Origin: Streptomyces sp. DSM 110735
GTDB lineage: Bacteria; Actinomycetota; Actinomycetes; Streptomycetales; Streptomycetaceae
Reading direction: 5' to 3'
Assembly (NCBI RefSeq): GCF_016482685.1
Contig: NZ_JACYHF010000005.1
Span: forward strand, 310,001 to 374,000
Length of the DNA: 64,000 bases
The translations under genes and the position numbers were made by a program. Shown here in pieces: positions 55,652-64,000 of the stretch. A model generated the notes under the pieces. The model did not search any database. It was given only the letters and a program-made list of their open reading frames with translations, and had not been told where the DNA came from. Positions within the stretch are counted from its first letter, which is position 1. Each line of letters opens with the position of its first letter.

Positions 55652-56761
55652 GTGAACACGCGTATGCGTCGTGCGGCCTTCGCCGTTGCTGCTGGTGCCA
55701 TGGCCGTCTCGCTCGCCGCTTGTGGCAGCGCCAAGGAGTCCAGCGGCGGCGCCTCGAAGTCCGCGGACACCAAGAAGGGCGACGCGATCAAGGTCGGTCT
55801 GCTCCTTCCGGAGAACCAGACCGCGCGTTACGAGAAGTTCGACCGTCCGCTGATCGAGAAGAAGGTCTCGGAGCTGACGAACGGCAAGGGCAAGGTCGTC
55901 TACGCCAACGCCAAGCAGGACGCGACGCTGCAGAGCCAGCAGGTCGAGACCATGATCACCAACAAGGTGGACGTCCTGGTCATCGACGCGGTGGACGCCG
56001 CGGCCATCAAGAACTCGGTGCAGAAGGCCAAGGACGCGGGCATCCCCGTGGTGGCCTACGACCGCCTGGCGCAGGGCCCGATCTCCGCCTACACCTCGTT
56101 CGACAACGAGACCGTCGGCAAGACCCAGGGCGAGGCGCTGCTCAAGGCGCTGGGCTCCAAGGCCAAGTCCGGCAAGATCGTCATGATGAACGGCTCCTCC
56201 ACCGACCCGAACGCCGCGCAGTTCAAGAAGGGCGCCCACGAGGTGCTCGACGGCAAGGTCAAGGTCGGCAAGGAGTACGACACCAAGGAGTGGAAGCCGG
56301 AGAACGCCAACTCCAACATGGAGGGCGCGATCTCCGCTCTGGGCAAGAAGAACATCATCGGCGTCTACTCCGCCAACGACGGCATGGCCGGCGGTATCAT
56401 CACCGCCCTCAAGCAGGCCGGCATCAACGTCCCGGTCACCGGCCAGGACGCGGAGCTGGCGGGCGTGCAGCGCATCGTCGCCGGTTCGCAGTTCATGAGC
56501 GTCTACAAGCCGTACGCCCCGGAGGCCGCCGCCGCCGCCGAGATGGCCGTGGACCTCGCCCAGGGCAAGTCCCTCGACTCCGTCGCCAAGGACAAGGTCG
56601 ACAGCCCCACCACGAAGGGTGTCCCCTCGGTCCTCGTCGCCGTCACCTCGCTGACGAAGGACAACATCAAGGACACCGTCGTCAAGGACGGCGTGTACAC
56701 CATCGCCGACATCTGCACGGCTCAGTACAAGGCCGCCTGCGCCAAGGCCGGCCTGAAGTAA
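55652..56761 (+). CDS. xylF: Xylose-type ABC transporter substrate-binding lipoprotein
   Basis: 369 residues from GTG 55652 with GGGAGG upstream. Lipoprotein signal with LAAC (Cys24). Periplasmic-binding family 2B (sugar) domain: VGLLLPENQTARYEKFDRPL, NKVDVLVIDAVDAAAIKNSV, VVAYDRLAQGPISAYTSFDN, IGVYSANDGMAGGIITALKQ and VPVTGQDAELAGVQRIVAGS, closely resembling XylF. First gene of xylFGH, directly after rok7B7. Two strong hairpins separate it from xylG. Confidence 0.93.
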   Translation: MNTRMRRAAFAVAAGAMAVSLAACGSAKESSGGASKSADTKKGDAIKVGLLLPENQTARYEKFDRPLIEKKVSELTNGKGKVVYANAKQDATLQSQQVETMITNKVDVLVIDAVDAAAIKNSVQKAKDAGIPVVAYDRLAQGPISAYTSFDNETVGKTQGEALLKALGSKAKSGKIVMMNGSSTDPNAAQFKKGAHEVLDGKVKVGKEYDTKEWKPENANSNMEGAISALGKKNIIGVYSANDGMAGGIITALKQAGINVPVTGQDAELAGVQRIVAGSQFMSVYKPYAPEAAAAAEMAVDLAQGKSLDSVAKDKVDSPTTKGVPSVLVAVTSLTKDNIKDTVVKDGVYTIADICTAQYKAACAKAGLK

Positions 56762-56776
56762 GCGCCGCCGCCCCGC

Positions 56777-56812
56777 CCGGGGGCCGGACTCCGCCGTGAG
56801 TCCCGCCCCCGG
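56777..56812 (+). terminator. Hairpin 1 in the xylF-xylG spacer
   Basis: Arms 56777-56790 and 56799-56812 are inverted with a single mismatch and an 8-base loop. It begins 16 bases after the xylF stop. It may stabilise the xylF 3' end or terminate part of the transcripts. Confidence 0.65.
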
Positions 56813-56838
56813 TCGGCCCGCAGGCCGCACCAGGCTCC

Positions 56839-56890
56839 TCCGGCGCCCCGCGCCACACACAGCCCCGCAAGCTCGTCGCGGGGCGCCGGA
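56839..56890 (+). terminator. Hairpin 2 in the xylF-xylG spacer
   Basis: Perfect 14-bp arms 56839-56852 and 56877-56890 around a 24-base loop. Together with hairpin 1 it fits a design giving more binding protein than ATPase and permease. Confidence 0.65.
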
Positions 56891-56953
56891 CGGAATTCCC
56901 CCAAACTTCTGCACAACCTCCCGCCGGGTCAGGCGGCGAAGGAGTTGGTTCAC

Positions 56954-57736
56954 GTGTCCGCTACGCCCGTGCTGGCGTTGCGCGGAGTCTCCAAGCGATT
57001 CGGTGCCGTCCAGGCGCTCACCGATGTCACGCTGGAGGTCCACGCCGGTGAGGTGGTCGCCCTGGTGGGCGACAACGGTGCCGGAAAGTCCACGCTGGTG
57101 AAGACGATCGCCGGTGTGCACCCCATCGACGAGGGCGTCATCGAGTGGGAGGGCAAGACCGTCCAGGTCAACAAGCCCCACGACGCCCAGAACCTGGGCA
57201 TCGCCACGGTGTACCAGGACCTCGCGCTGTGCGACAACATCGACGTCGTCGGCAACCTCTACCTCGGCCGTGAGCTGCGCCGCACCGGCGTGCTGGACGA
57301 GGTGGAGATGGAGCGGCGCTCGCGCGAGCTGCTGGACCAGCTCTCGATCCGCATCCCCAGCGTCCGCATCCCGATCGCCTCGCTCTCCGGCGGTCAGCGG
57401 CAGGTCGTGGCCATCGCCCGCTCCATGCTCGGCGAGCCCAAGCTGGTGATCCTCGACGAGCCCACCGCCGCGCTCGGCGTCGAGCAGACCGCCCAGGTCC
57501 TCGACCTGGTCGAGCGGCTGCGGGAGCGCGGCCACGCCGTGATCCTCATCAGCCACAACATGGCCGACGTCAAGGCGGTCGCCGACAAGGTGGCCGTTCT
57601 GCGACTGGGCCGCAACAACGGCGTCTTCGAGGTCAAGTCGACCTCTCAGGAAGAGATCATCTCCGCCATCACCGGCGCCACGGACAATGCCGTCACCCGT
57701 CGTGCGGCGCGCACCAATGGGGAGAGCACGAAGTGA
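56954..57736 (+). CDS. xylG: Xylose-type ABC transporter ATP-binding protein, single-domain
   Basis: 260 residues from GTG 56954 (GAAGGAG eight bases upstream; a TTG nine bases earlier is too close to it). Walker A GDNGAGKSTLVK, signature SLSGGQRQVVAIARS, Walker B LVILDEPTAALG and switch His in ILISHNM. It is one ATPase unit, whereas E. coli XylG has two fused units, so it likely acts as a homodimer. Its stop overlaps the xylH start (GTGA). Confidence 0.93.
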   Translation: MSATPVLALRGVSKRFGAVQALTDVTLEVHAGEVVALVGDNGAGKSTLVKTIAGVHPIDEGVIEWEGKTVQVNKPHDAQNLGIATVYQDLALCDNIDVVGNLYLGRELRRTGVLDEVEMERRSRELLDQLSIRIPSVRIPIASLSGGQRQVVAIARSMLGEPKLVILDEPTAALGVEQTAQVLDLVERLRERGHAVILISHNMADVKAVADKVAVLRLGRNNGVFEVKSTSQEEIISAITGATDNAVTRRAARTNGESTK

Positions 57737-59025
57737 GCATCGACAAGACCTCCACGTCCTCGGGGGGCGCGGCCGTGGCGAACCCGGAGGCCGCTCCCGG
57801 CGCCGGTGTCGCCGTCGACCCCCGGCTGCTGGTGCGCGAGCAGGGACTCGCGGGCTACGTCGGCGAGTTCAAGCGCAAGATGAAGGCAGGCGACCTGGGC
57901 TCGATGCCCGTCGTCGTCGGACTCATCGTCATCTGGATCATCTTCCAGAGCCTGAACTCCAACTTCCTCACCGCCGGCAACCTCTCCGACATCTCCGTCG
58001 CCATGGTCGGCACGGGCATGATCGCGGTCGGCATCGTGTTCGTCCTGCTGCTCGGTGAGATCGACCTCTCGGTCGGCTCCCTCTCCGGTGTCGCGGGCGC
58101 GACCTTCGCGGTGCTGAACATCACCAACGGCATGAACGAGGTGCTGGCCTTCGTGCTGGCGATCCTCACCGGCACCGTCGCCGGTGCCGTCCAGGGCTTC
58201 TTCTTCGCCAAGATCGGTGTGCCCGCCTTCGCGGTCACCCTGGCGGGTCTGCTGTTCTGGAACGGCCTGATGCTCAAGATCCTGGGCGACAACGGCACGA
58301 TCAACCTCAACAGCGACGGCCTCGTGGCCAACCTGACGAGCTACTACTTCTCCGACGTGGCCGCCGCCTACGGCCTGGCCGCCGTGGTGACCGTGCTCTT
58401 CTTCCTCAACTCCTTCCTCGGCAACAAGCGCCGCGAGGCCGCCGGTGTGCCGTCGAAGCCGCTGAGCGAGACGATCCTGCGCACCGTGCTGCTCGGCGTC
58501 CTCTCCTTCGCCGTCGCGATCGTGTTCAACCAGTACAAGGGTCTGCCCCTGGCTGTCGTGATCTTCGTCGCGATCCTCTTCGTCACCGACTTCGTGCTGC
58601 GCCGCACGGCCTACGGCCGCAAGGTGTTCGCGCTCGGCGGCAGCGTCGAGGCGTCCCGCCGTGCCGGTATCAACGTGGACCTGGTCCGCATCTCGGTGTT
58701 CGCCATCTCCGGCACCTTCGCGGCGCTTGGCGGTCTGTTCATCGCCTCCAAGATCGCCTCCGCCAACCAGGGCGCCGGTGGCGGTGACCTGCTGATGAAC
58801 GCCATCGCGGCGGCCGTCATCGGTGGCACGTCCCTCTTCGGCGGTCGCGGCCGCACCTGGAACGCGCTCCTCGGCGTGCTGGTCATCGTCTCGATCCAGT
58901 ACGGTCTGGCCCTCCAGGGCATCCCCTCGCCGGTGCAGTACATGATCACCGGTGGCGTCCTGCTGGCGACCGTCGTCATCGACGCCGTCACCCGCAAGAC
59001 CCAGAAGTCGGCCGGCCGCGCGTAA
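57733..59025 (+). CDS. xylH: Xylose-type ABC transporter permease
   Basis: 430 residues from GTG 57733. A ~60-residue polar N-terminus precedes about ten helices. RbsC/XylH family motifs: VGTGMIAVGIVFVLLLGEID, LSVGSLSGVAGATF, GVPAFAVTLAGLLFWNGLML and AIAAAVIGGTSLFGGRGRTW. Ends the xylFGH operon with a clear terminator. Confidence 0.93.
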   Translation: MSIDKTSTSSGGAAVANPEAAPGAGVAVDPRLLVREQGLAGYVGEFKRKMKAGDLGSMPVVVGLIVIWIIFQSLNSNFLTAGNLSDISVAMVGTGMIAVGIVFVLLLGEIDLSVGSLSGVAGATFAVLNITNGMNEVLAFVLAILTGTVAGAVQGFFFAKIGVPAFAVTLAGLLFWNGLMLKILGDNGTINLNSDGLVANLTSYYFSDVAAAYGLAAVVTVLFFLNSFLGNKRREAAGVPSKPLSETILRTVLLGVLSFAVAIVFNQYKGLPLAVVIFVAILFVTDFVLRRTAYGRKVFALGGSVEASRRAGINVDLVRISVFAISGTFAALGGLFIASKIASANQGAGGGDLLMNAIAAAVIGGTSLFGGRGRTWNALLGVLVIVSIQYGLALQGIPSPVQYMITGGVLLATVVIDAVTRKTQKSAGRA

Positions 59026-59038
59026 GCGAAGCTGGCAC

Positions 59039-59070
59039 AGGGGCCCGGCGCAACGGAGCGCCGGGCCTCT
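59039..59070 (+). terminator. Terminator of xylFGH
   Basis: Stem 59039-59051/59058-59070 (core GGCCCGGCGC/GCGCCGGGCC) with loop AACGGA, 14 bases after the xylH stop and followed by CTTC. Confidence 0.85.
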
Positions 59071-59214
59071 TCGGCGTCTCCGGCCCCTTCGGGACCCACG
59101 GAGCCCCTGGTGAAACAACCATGGGCACGCCCGGACACCGGCGGCCGGAGCGGAACATTAGACTCATCAAGCCCGGCAACAGCTCGATCAGCTCTTATCT
59201 GCAAGGAGGCACGG

Positions 59215-61134
59215 GTGCCGCTGCTGACCCGCATCACGGGACCGCGCGATCTGGACCGGCTCAGCCTGGAGGAGCTGAACCTGCTGGCAGAGGAGATCCG
59301 GACCTTCCTCGTCGAGGCCGTCTCCAAGACCGGCGGCCACCTCGGTCCCAACCTCGGTGTGGTCGAGCTGACCATCGCCATGCACCGGGTGTTCCACTCG
59401 CCCAAGGACAAGGTGCTGTGGGACACCGGCCACCAGTCCTACGTGCACAAACTGCTCACGGGCCGCCAGGACTTCTCCCGCCTGAAGATGAAGGGCGGTC
59501 TGTCCGGCTACCCCGCGCAGAGCGAGTCCGAGCACGACGTCATCGAGAACAGCCACGCCTCCACCGTGCTCGGCTGGGCCGACGGCATCGCCAAGGCCAA
59601 CGAGCTGAAGCAGCGCGACAGCCACGTCGTCGCCGTCATCGGTGACGGCGCGCTGACCGGCGGCATGGCCTGGGAGGCGCTGAACAACATCGCCGAGGCC
59701 AAGGACCGCCCGCTCGTCATCGTCGTCAACGACAACGAGCGCTCCTACGCGCCCACCATCGGCGGTCTCGCCAACCACCTGGCCACCCTGCGCACCACCG
59801 ACGGCTACGAGCGCTTCCTCGCCCGCACCAAGGACCTGCTCGACCGCACCCCGGTCGTCGGCCGCCCGCTCTACGACACCCTGCACGGCGCCAAGAAGGG
59901 GCTGAAGGACTTCATCGCCCCGCAGGGCATGTTCGAGGACCTGGGACTGAAGTACGTCGGCCCCATCGACGGCCACGACATCGAGGCGCTGGAGTCCGCG
60001 CTCGCCCGCGCCAAGCGGTTCGGCGGTCCGGTCATCGTGCACTGCCTCACCGAGAAGGGCCGCGGCTACCAGCCCGCCCTCCAGGACGAGGCGGACCGCT
60101 TCCACGCCGTCGGCAAGATCCACCCCGACACCGGTCTGCCGATCGCCACCTCCGGCGCCGACTGGACCTCCGTCTTCGGCGAGGAGATGGTCAAGCTCGG
60201 CGAGGAGCGCGAGGACGTCGTCGCCATCACGGCGGCCATGCTCCAGCCGGTCGGTCTGGACAAGTTCGCCAAGCGCTTCCCCGACCGCGTCTACGACGTC
60301 GGCATCGCCGAGCAGCACGGCGCCGTCTCGGCCGCCGGTCTCGCCCACGGCGGCGTGCACCCCGTCTTCGCGGTCTACGCCACGTTCCTCAACCGCGCCT
60401 TCGACCAGGTCCTGATGGACGTGGCCCTGCACAAGTGCGGGGTCACCTTCGTCCTAGACCGCGCGGGCGTCACCGGCACCGACGGCGCCTCCCACAACGG
60501 CATGTGGGACATGTCCATCCTCCAGGTCGTCCCCGGGCTGCGGCTCGCCGCGCCGCGCGACGCCGACCAGGTGCGCGCCCAGTTGCGCGAGGCCGTCGCC
60601 GTCGAGGACGCCCCCACCGTGGTCCGCTTCTCCAAGGGCGCCGTCGGTCCCGCCGTACCCGCCCTGCGCAAGGTCGGCGGCATGGACGTGCTGCGCGAGC
60701 CCGGCGCCGACCGGCCCGACGTGCTCCTGGTCTCCGTCGGCGCGCTCGCCCCGATGTGCCTGGAGATCGCGGACCTGCTCGACAAGCAGGGCATCTCCAC
60801 CACCGTCGTCGACCCCCGCTGGGTCAAGCCGGTCGACGAGGCGATGGCCCCGCTCGCCAACGAGCACCGCGTCGTCGTCACCGTCGAGGACAACAGCCGC
60901 GTCGGCGGTGTCGGCTCCGCGATCGCCCAGGCGCTGCGCGACGCGGGCGTGGACGTGCCGCTGCGCGACTTCGGCATCCCGCCGCGCTTCCTCGACCACG
61001 CCTCGCGCGCCGAGGTCATGGCAGAGATCGGGCTCACCGCTCCGGACATCGCCCGTCAGGTCACCGGCCTGGTCGCCAAGCTGGACGGTCGCTTCGAGGA
61101 CAGTGCCGCCGCCGTGGAGTCCGCGCGCGACTAG
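59215..61134 (+). CDS. dxs: 1-deoxy-D-xylulose-5-phosphate synthase
   Basis: 639 residues from GTG 59215 with AAGGAGG five bases upstream. TPP motif [16 protein letters not shown], start [56 protein letters not shown] and [20 protein letters not shown]. It condenses pyruvate and glyceraldehyde 3-phosphate, the entry step of the MEP isoprenoid pathway. It stands alone with its own leader and two hairpins after it. S. coelicolor also has more than one dxs, so redundancy is possible. Confidence 0.97.
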   Translation: MPLLTRITGPRDLDRLSLEELNLLAEEIRTFLVEAVSKTGGHLGPNLGVVELTIAMHRVFHSPKDKVLWDTGHQSYVHKLLTGRQDFSRLKMKGGLSGYPAQSESEHDVIENSHASTVLGWADGIAKANELKQRDSHVVAVIGDGALTGGMAWEALNNIAEAKDRPLVIVVNDNERSYAPTIGGLANHLATLRTTDGYERFLARTKDLLDRTPVVGRPLYDTLHGAKKGLKDFIAPQGMFEDLGLKYVGPIDGHDIEALESALARAKRFGGPVIVHCLTEKGRGYQPALQDEADRFHAVGKIHPDTGLPIATSGADWTSVFGEEMVKLGEEREDVVAITAAMLQPVGLDKFAKRFPDRVYDVGIAEQHGAVSAAGLAHGGVHPVFAVYATFLNRAFDQVLMDVALHKCGVTFVLDRAGVTGTDGASHNGMWDMSILQVVPGLRLAAPRDADQVRAQLREAVAVEDAPTVVRFSKGAVGPAVPALRKVGGMDVLREPGADRPDVLLVSVGALAPMCLEIADLLDKQGISTTVVDPRWVKPVDEAMAPLANEHRVVVTVEDNSRVGGVGSAIAQALRDAGVDVPLRDFGIPPRFLDHASRAEVMAEIGLTAPDIARQVTGLVAKLDGRFEDSAAAVESARD

Positions 61135-61142
61135 TCGCGACA

Positions 61143-61168
61143 GGAGCGCGCGGGCGGACGCGCGCTCC
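61143..61168 (+). terminator. dxs terminator hairpin 1
   Basis: GGAGCGCGCG (61143-61152) and CGCGCGCTCC (61159-61168) with a 6-base loop, nine bases after the dxs stop. Confidence 0.75.
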
Positions 61169-61182
61169 AGGAACAACCCTTC

Positions 61183-61222
61183 GGGCCGGTTTCGCCGCCT
61201 CTCCAGGTGGCGGAACCGGCCC
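61183..61222 (+). terminator. dxs terminator hairpin 2
   Basis: GGGCCGGTTTCGCC (61183-61196) pairs with GGCGGAACCGGCCC (61209-61222), with one G-U pair. Confidence 0.75.
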
Positions 61223-61309
61223 GCCTGCGTGAACCTGCCAGTGCCGGGCACACGAATCCCCGGCCCTCTCGATCATGTCGAGGTCGACGAGCGTGGGAGG
61301 TAGATAGGT

Positions 61310-62824
61310 GTGAGCACGCTCTTCCGGACGAAGAACGTCGAGCAGTCCATCCGGGACACGGAAGAACCGGAGCATTCCCTCAAGAAGTCCCTCTCCGCCC
61401 TCGACCTGACCGTCTTCGGCGTCGGTGTCATCATCGGCACCGGCATTTTCGTCCTCACCGGCCAGGTGGCGAAGAACAACGCGGGCCCCGCGGTCGCGCT
61501 GTCCTTCGTCGTGGCCGGCATCGTCTGCGGTCTGGCGGCGCTCTGCTACGCCGAGTTCGCCTCGACGGTCCCGGTCGCCGGGTCGGCGTACACCTTCTCG
61601 TACGCCTCCCTGGGCGAACTGCCCGCCTGGATCATCGGCTGGGACCTGGTCCTGGAGTTCGCGCTGGGCACGGCGGTGGTGGCGGTCGGCTGGTCCGGCT
61701 ACATCCGCTCGCTCCTTGACAGTTGGGGTGCGACCCTGCCGCCGTACCTCTCCGGCCGGGACGGCGCCACCGGGTTCGGGTTCGACGTGCTCGCCGCGGC
61801 GCTGGTGCTGCTGCTGACCGTCGTGCTGGTCGTCGGCATGAAGCTCTCGGCGCGGATCACCTCCGTGGTCGTCGCCATCAAGGTGATCGTGGTGCTCATC
61901 GTGATCATCGGTGGCGCCTTCTTCGTCACGGGCTCCAACTACGACCCGTTCATCCCGCCGGCCCAACCCGCCAAGGCGGGCGGCGACCTGAGCGCCCCGC
62001 TGATCCAGCTCATGTTCGGCTGGGCACCGGCGAACTTCGGGGTGATGGGCATCTTCACCGCCGCCTCGGTGGTGTTCTTCGCGTTCATCGGCTTCGACAT
62101 CGTCGCCACCGCCGCCGAGGAGACCCGCAACCCGCAGCGCGACATGCCGCGCGGCATCCTCGGCTCGCTGATCATCTGCACCCTGCTCTACGTCGCCGTG
62201 TCCATCGTGGTGACCGGGATGGTGAAGTACAGCAAGCTCTCCATCGAGGCACCGCTCGCGGACGCCTTCAAATCACTCGGGCATCCCTGGTTCGCGGGGG
62301 TCATCAGCTTCGGCGCGGTGATCGGTCTGACGACCGTGTGCATGATCCTGCTGCTCGGTCAGACCCGGGTGTTCTTCGCGATGAGCCGGGACGGACTGCT
62401 GCCCCGCTTCTTCTCCCGCGTCCACCCGCGCTTCCGCACCCCGCACCGGCCGACCATCCTGCTCGGCGTGATCATCGCGATCATCGCGGGATTCACCAGC
62501 CTGAGCGAGCTGGCGGAGCTGGTGAACATCGGCACGCTGTTCGCGTTCGTCGTCGTCGCGCTCAGCGTGATCATCCTGCGCAGGACCCGCCCCGACCTGC
62601 CCCGCGCGTTCCGCACCCCCTGGGTGCCGTTCCTGCCGATCCTGTCGGTGTGCGCCTCGCTGTGGCTGATGCTCAACCTGCCCGCCGAGACCTGGCTCCG
62701 CTTCGCCATCTGGATGGCGATCGGCTTCGTCGTCTACTTCGCCTACGGCCGCACGCACAGCCGCCTCGCGGTACGGCAGCGGGAGGAGGCGGAGGAGACG
62801 CCCTCGGAGGGCGGCGCCCGCTGA
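61310..62824 (+). CDS. APC-family amino acid permease
   Basis: 504 residues from GTG 61310 with GGGAGG nine bases upstream. About 12 helices; LTVFGVGVIIGTGIFVLTGQ, AYTFSYASLGELPAWIIGWD, IGFDIVATAAEETRNPQRDM and LLGQTRVFFAMSRDGLLPRF place it in the cationic amino acid transporter-like (CAT/YfnA) group, the same broad family as the permease at 16278. Substrate unknown; no biosynthetic or catabolic partner is adjacent. Confidence 0.9.
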   Translation: MSTLFRTKNVEQSIRDTEEPEHSLKKSLSALDLTVFGVGVIIGTGIFVLTGQVAKNNAGPAVALSFVVAGIVCGLAALCYAEFASTVPVAGSAYTFSYASLGELPAWIIGWDLVLEFALGTAVVAVGWSGYIRSLLDSWGATLPPYLSGRDGATGFGFDVLAAALVLLLTVVLVVGMKLSARITSVVVAIKVIVVLIVIIGGAFFVTGSNYDPFIPPAQPAKAGGDLSAPLIQLMFGWAPANFGVMGIFTAASVVFFAFIGFDIVATAAEETRNPQRDMPRGILGSLIICTLLYVAVSIVVTGMVKYSKLSIEAPLADAFKSLGHPWFAGVISFGAVIGLTTVCMILLLGQTRVFFAMSRDGLLPRFFSRVHPRFRTPHRPTILLGVIIAIIAGFTSLSELAELVNIGTLFAFVVVALSVIILRRTRPDLPRAFRTPWVPFLPILSVCASLWLMLNLPAETWLRFAIWMAIGFVVYFAYGRTHSRLAVRQREEAEETPSEGGAR

Positions 62825-62851
62825 AGCCCGGACGAGCCCTGGCGGCGGGGC

Positions 62852-63244
62852 TCAGCCGAGAGCCGTACGGGGACCGGAGACGTCCGCGCCCAGGTCGCCC
62901 ACCCGGCGCCGCAGTTCGCGGTCGGCCGTGACCACCAGACGGTCGCGGTCGCCCGCACCGGCGACCAGCTCCACGATCCAGTCGTCGCCGCTGCCGGGAG
63001 CGGACTCCACCCGCACCCCGGGCACCGACTCGACCCCGCGCGCCGCGCCCTCCACGACGAGCACGATCTCCACGTCGTCCGTGCGCCCGGGCAGTCCGTC
63101 GGCGGCCAGCCGGTCCCGCAGCCGCTCGGCGGCGCCCTTGCGGTCGCGCCACCAGCCGTCGGGGCGTGAACCGACGACGTTCGCGCAGTCCACGATCGCG
63201 AGGAGCGGGCCGTCCTGGTCAGCGTTGCCTTGCACGTCGTCCAT
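62852..63244 (-). CDS. Small NYN/PIN-like nuclease-fold protein
   Basis: 130 residues from the ATG at 63244. The start LLAIVDCANVVGSRPDGWWR carries the Asp-x-x-Asn typical of NYN/PIN domains. Acidic positions recur in DDVEIVLVVEGAARG, GDDWIVELVAGAGDRDRLVV and VTADRELRRRVGDLGADVSG, consistent with a metal-dependent nuclease pocket. No antitoxin-like partner is next to it. Convergent with the permease. Confidence 0.7.
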   Translation of the reverse strand: MDDVQGNADQDGPLLAIVDCANVVGSRPDGWWRDRKGAAERLRDRLAADGLPGRTDDVEIVLVVEGAARGVESVPGVRVESAPGSGDDWIVELVAGAGDRDRLVVTADRELRRRVGDLGADVSGPRTALG

Positions 63245-63316
63245 GCCTCCAGCGTCCCACGCCCGTGCCGAGGGGGCGCGGGACAGCGCCCGGACCGGGC
63301 CGTTTATGGTGATTCT

Positions 63317-64000
63317 GTGAACGGCGACTGGCTCATATGCGGCCGCGACGGCCGGCTCAGTGTCTACCGGCTCTCGGGCGACGCCGTCCTGTGCCGGGCG
63401 GAACGCGGGTCCGGCGGCGGCTGGACCGCACCGCGCAAGGCGGGCGGCGAACAGCGACTGCACCCCGTCCTGGCCCTCGGCCAGGGCGCCGACGGCTATG
63501 CCCACCTCGTCTCCTGGCGCCCCACGGTGAAGGGCGAGGCGGGGCTGGTGCACTCGACCCACTTCCGCGCCCATCTCGCGCCGCTGGACTGGACCCCGAT
63601 CGGCCACCCGGACAAGAAGGGTCCGCGCACCGGCACCCCCGCCGTCGCCGTGGACGCCCAGGGGCGCGCCCATGTCTTCGTGCGCAACGACGGCGGCGGG
63701 GTGAGCGCCGCCGTGCAGAAGGAGAAGGGCGGCTGGGAGCCCTGGAAGGACCTCAAGGGCCACGACGTCCAGGACGGTCTGGCGGCGGTGACGGGGGAGT
63801 CCGGTCTGATCGAGCTGTACGCGGCGGTGCCCGGCGGCATCCTGCACTGGCGCCAGGAGAAGGCGGGCGCCGAACCGGTCCTCAAGGAGGCGCTGGAGAC
63901 CCCGGTCCGCCCCGGCACTCTGTACGCGCTCGCCACGTCCCCGGCGTACACGACCCTCTTCTACGCGGACGACTCCGGCACCCTGTACGCCTGGCGCCCC
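63317..64000 (+). CDS. Beta-propeller-like hypothetical protein, N-terminal part; runs off the right edge
   Basis: Open from GTG 63317 to the last base (228 codons) with no stop. Product starts VNGDWLICGRDGRLSVYRLS and repeats short beta-strand blocks every ~45-55 residues with a Trp near the end of each (GGGWTAPRK, LDWTPIGHPD, GGWEPWKDLK, GILHWRQEK, GTLYAWRP). This looks like a lectin- or sialidase-type propeller. No signal peptide. Divergent from the NYN-like gene. Confidence 0.65.
   Translation, partial: MNGDWLICGRDGRLSVYRLSGDAVLCRAERGSGGGWTAPRKAGGEQRLHPVLALGQGADGYAHLVSWRPTVKGEAGLVHSTHFRAHLAPLDWTPIGHPDKKGPRTGTPAVAVDAQGRAHVFVRNDGGGVSAAVQKEKGGWEPWKDLKGHDVQDGLAAVTGESGLIELYAAVPGGILHWRQEKAGAEPVLKEALETPVRPGTLYALATSPAYTTLFYADDSGTLYAWRP

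Overview
The window is high-GC actinobacterial chromosome. GTG starts, GTGA/ATGA overlaps, very rare TTA codons, and the gene content and order (sepF-like, hen1-pnkp, arcAB, HTH-MurA/aconitase, ngcEFG, rok7B7, xylFGH, dxs) all point to a Streptomyces core-arm region. From memory it resembles the block around SCO5967-SCO6014 of S. coelicolor; I could not check this. I saw no insertion sequence, prophage, CRISPR array, rRNA or tRNA.

Left part (1-20 kb). Methylmalonyl-CoA mutase mutA and the 5' two thirds of mutB lie on the minus strand. Next come a SepF-like cell-division gene, a P-loop ATPase preceded by a long inverted repeat, a MazG-like pyrophosphohydrolase, a TTA-containing small gene behind a perfect DnaA box, an LLM-class oxidoreductase, and a membrane protein overlapping the Hen1/Pnkp RNA-repair pair. 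A Tat-exported PhoX-like phosphatase and an arginine deiminase group (arcA, ornithine carbamoyltransferase, amino-acid permease) follow, then an anti-sigma-type ATP-binding protein and a PaaX-like regulator.

Middle part (20-31 kb). Two tandem small secreted SH3-like proteins precede the most striking system in the window. This is a two-gene, GTGA-coupled cassette of a small EACC1-like protein and a 1502-residue protein with a caspase-like protease, an nSTAND1 NTPase, a membrane segment and a C-terminal beta-propeller. The layout is that of a predicted NTP-dependent biological conflict (immunity or cell-suicide) system. It is followed by a Gfo/Idh/MocA oxidoreductase, a frameshifted 2H phosphoesterase, an HTH-MurA fusion, two small hypothetical genes and an acetyltransferase.

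Right part (31-64 kb). Aconitase has an iron-box-like site and a palindrome of the same form as one in front of the HTH-MurA gene. A GMC oxidoreductase/aldehyde dehydrogenase pair diverges from a LuxR-type regulator across three 13-bp iterons. Two secreted GH92 alpha-mannosidase genes carry the same GACAACGTTGTC-type operator. Between them sits an operon of a PAP2-DAG-kinase fusion, a BrkB-like protein and a second PAP2 protein. Then come the chitobiose/GlcNAc-type transporter ngcEFG, the ROK regulator rok7B7, the xylose-type transporter xylFGH, dxs, a second amino-acid permease, a small NYN-like protein and a partial beta-propeller-like gene at the right edge.

Together the right half reads as extracellular glycan breakdown (mannosidases) plus uptake of chitin- and xylan-derived sugars under local regulators, next to central-metabolism genes (acnA, dxs). 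The left half is a mixed housekeeping and stress block.
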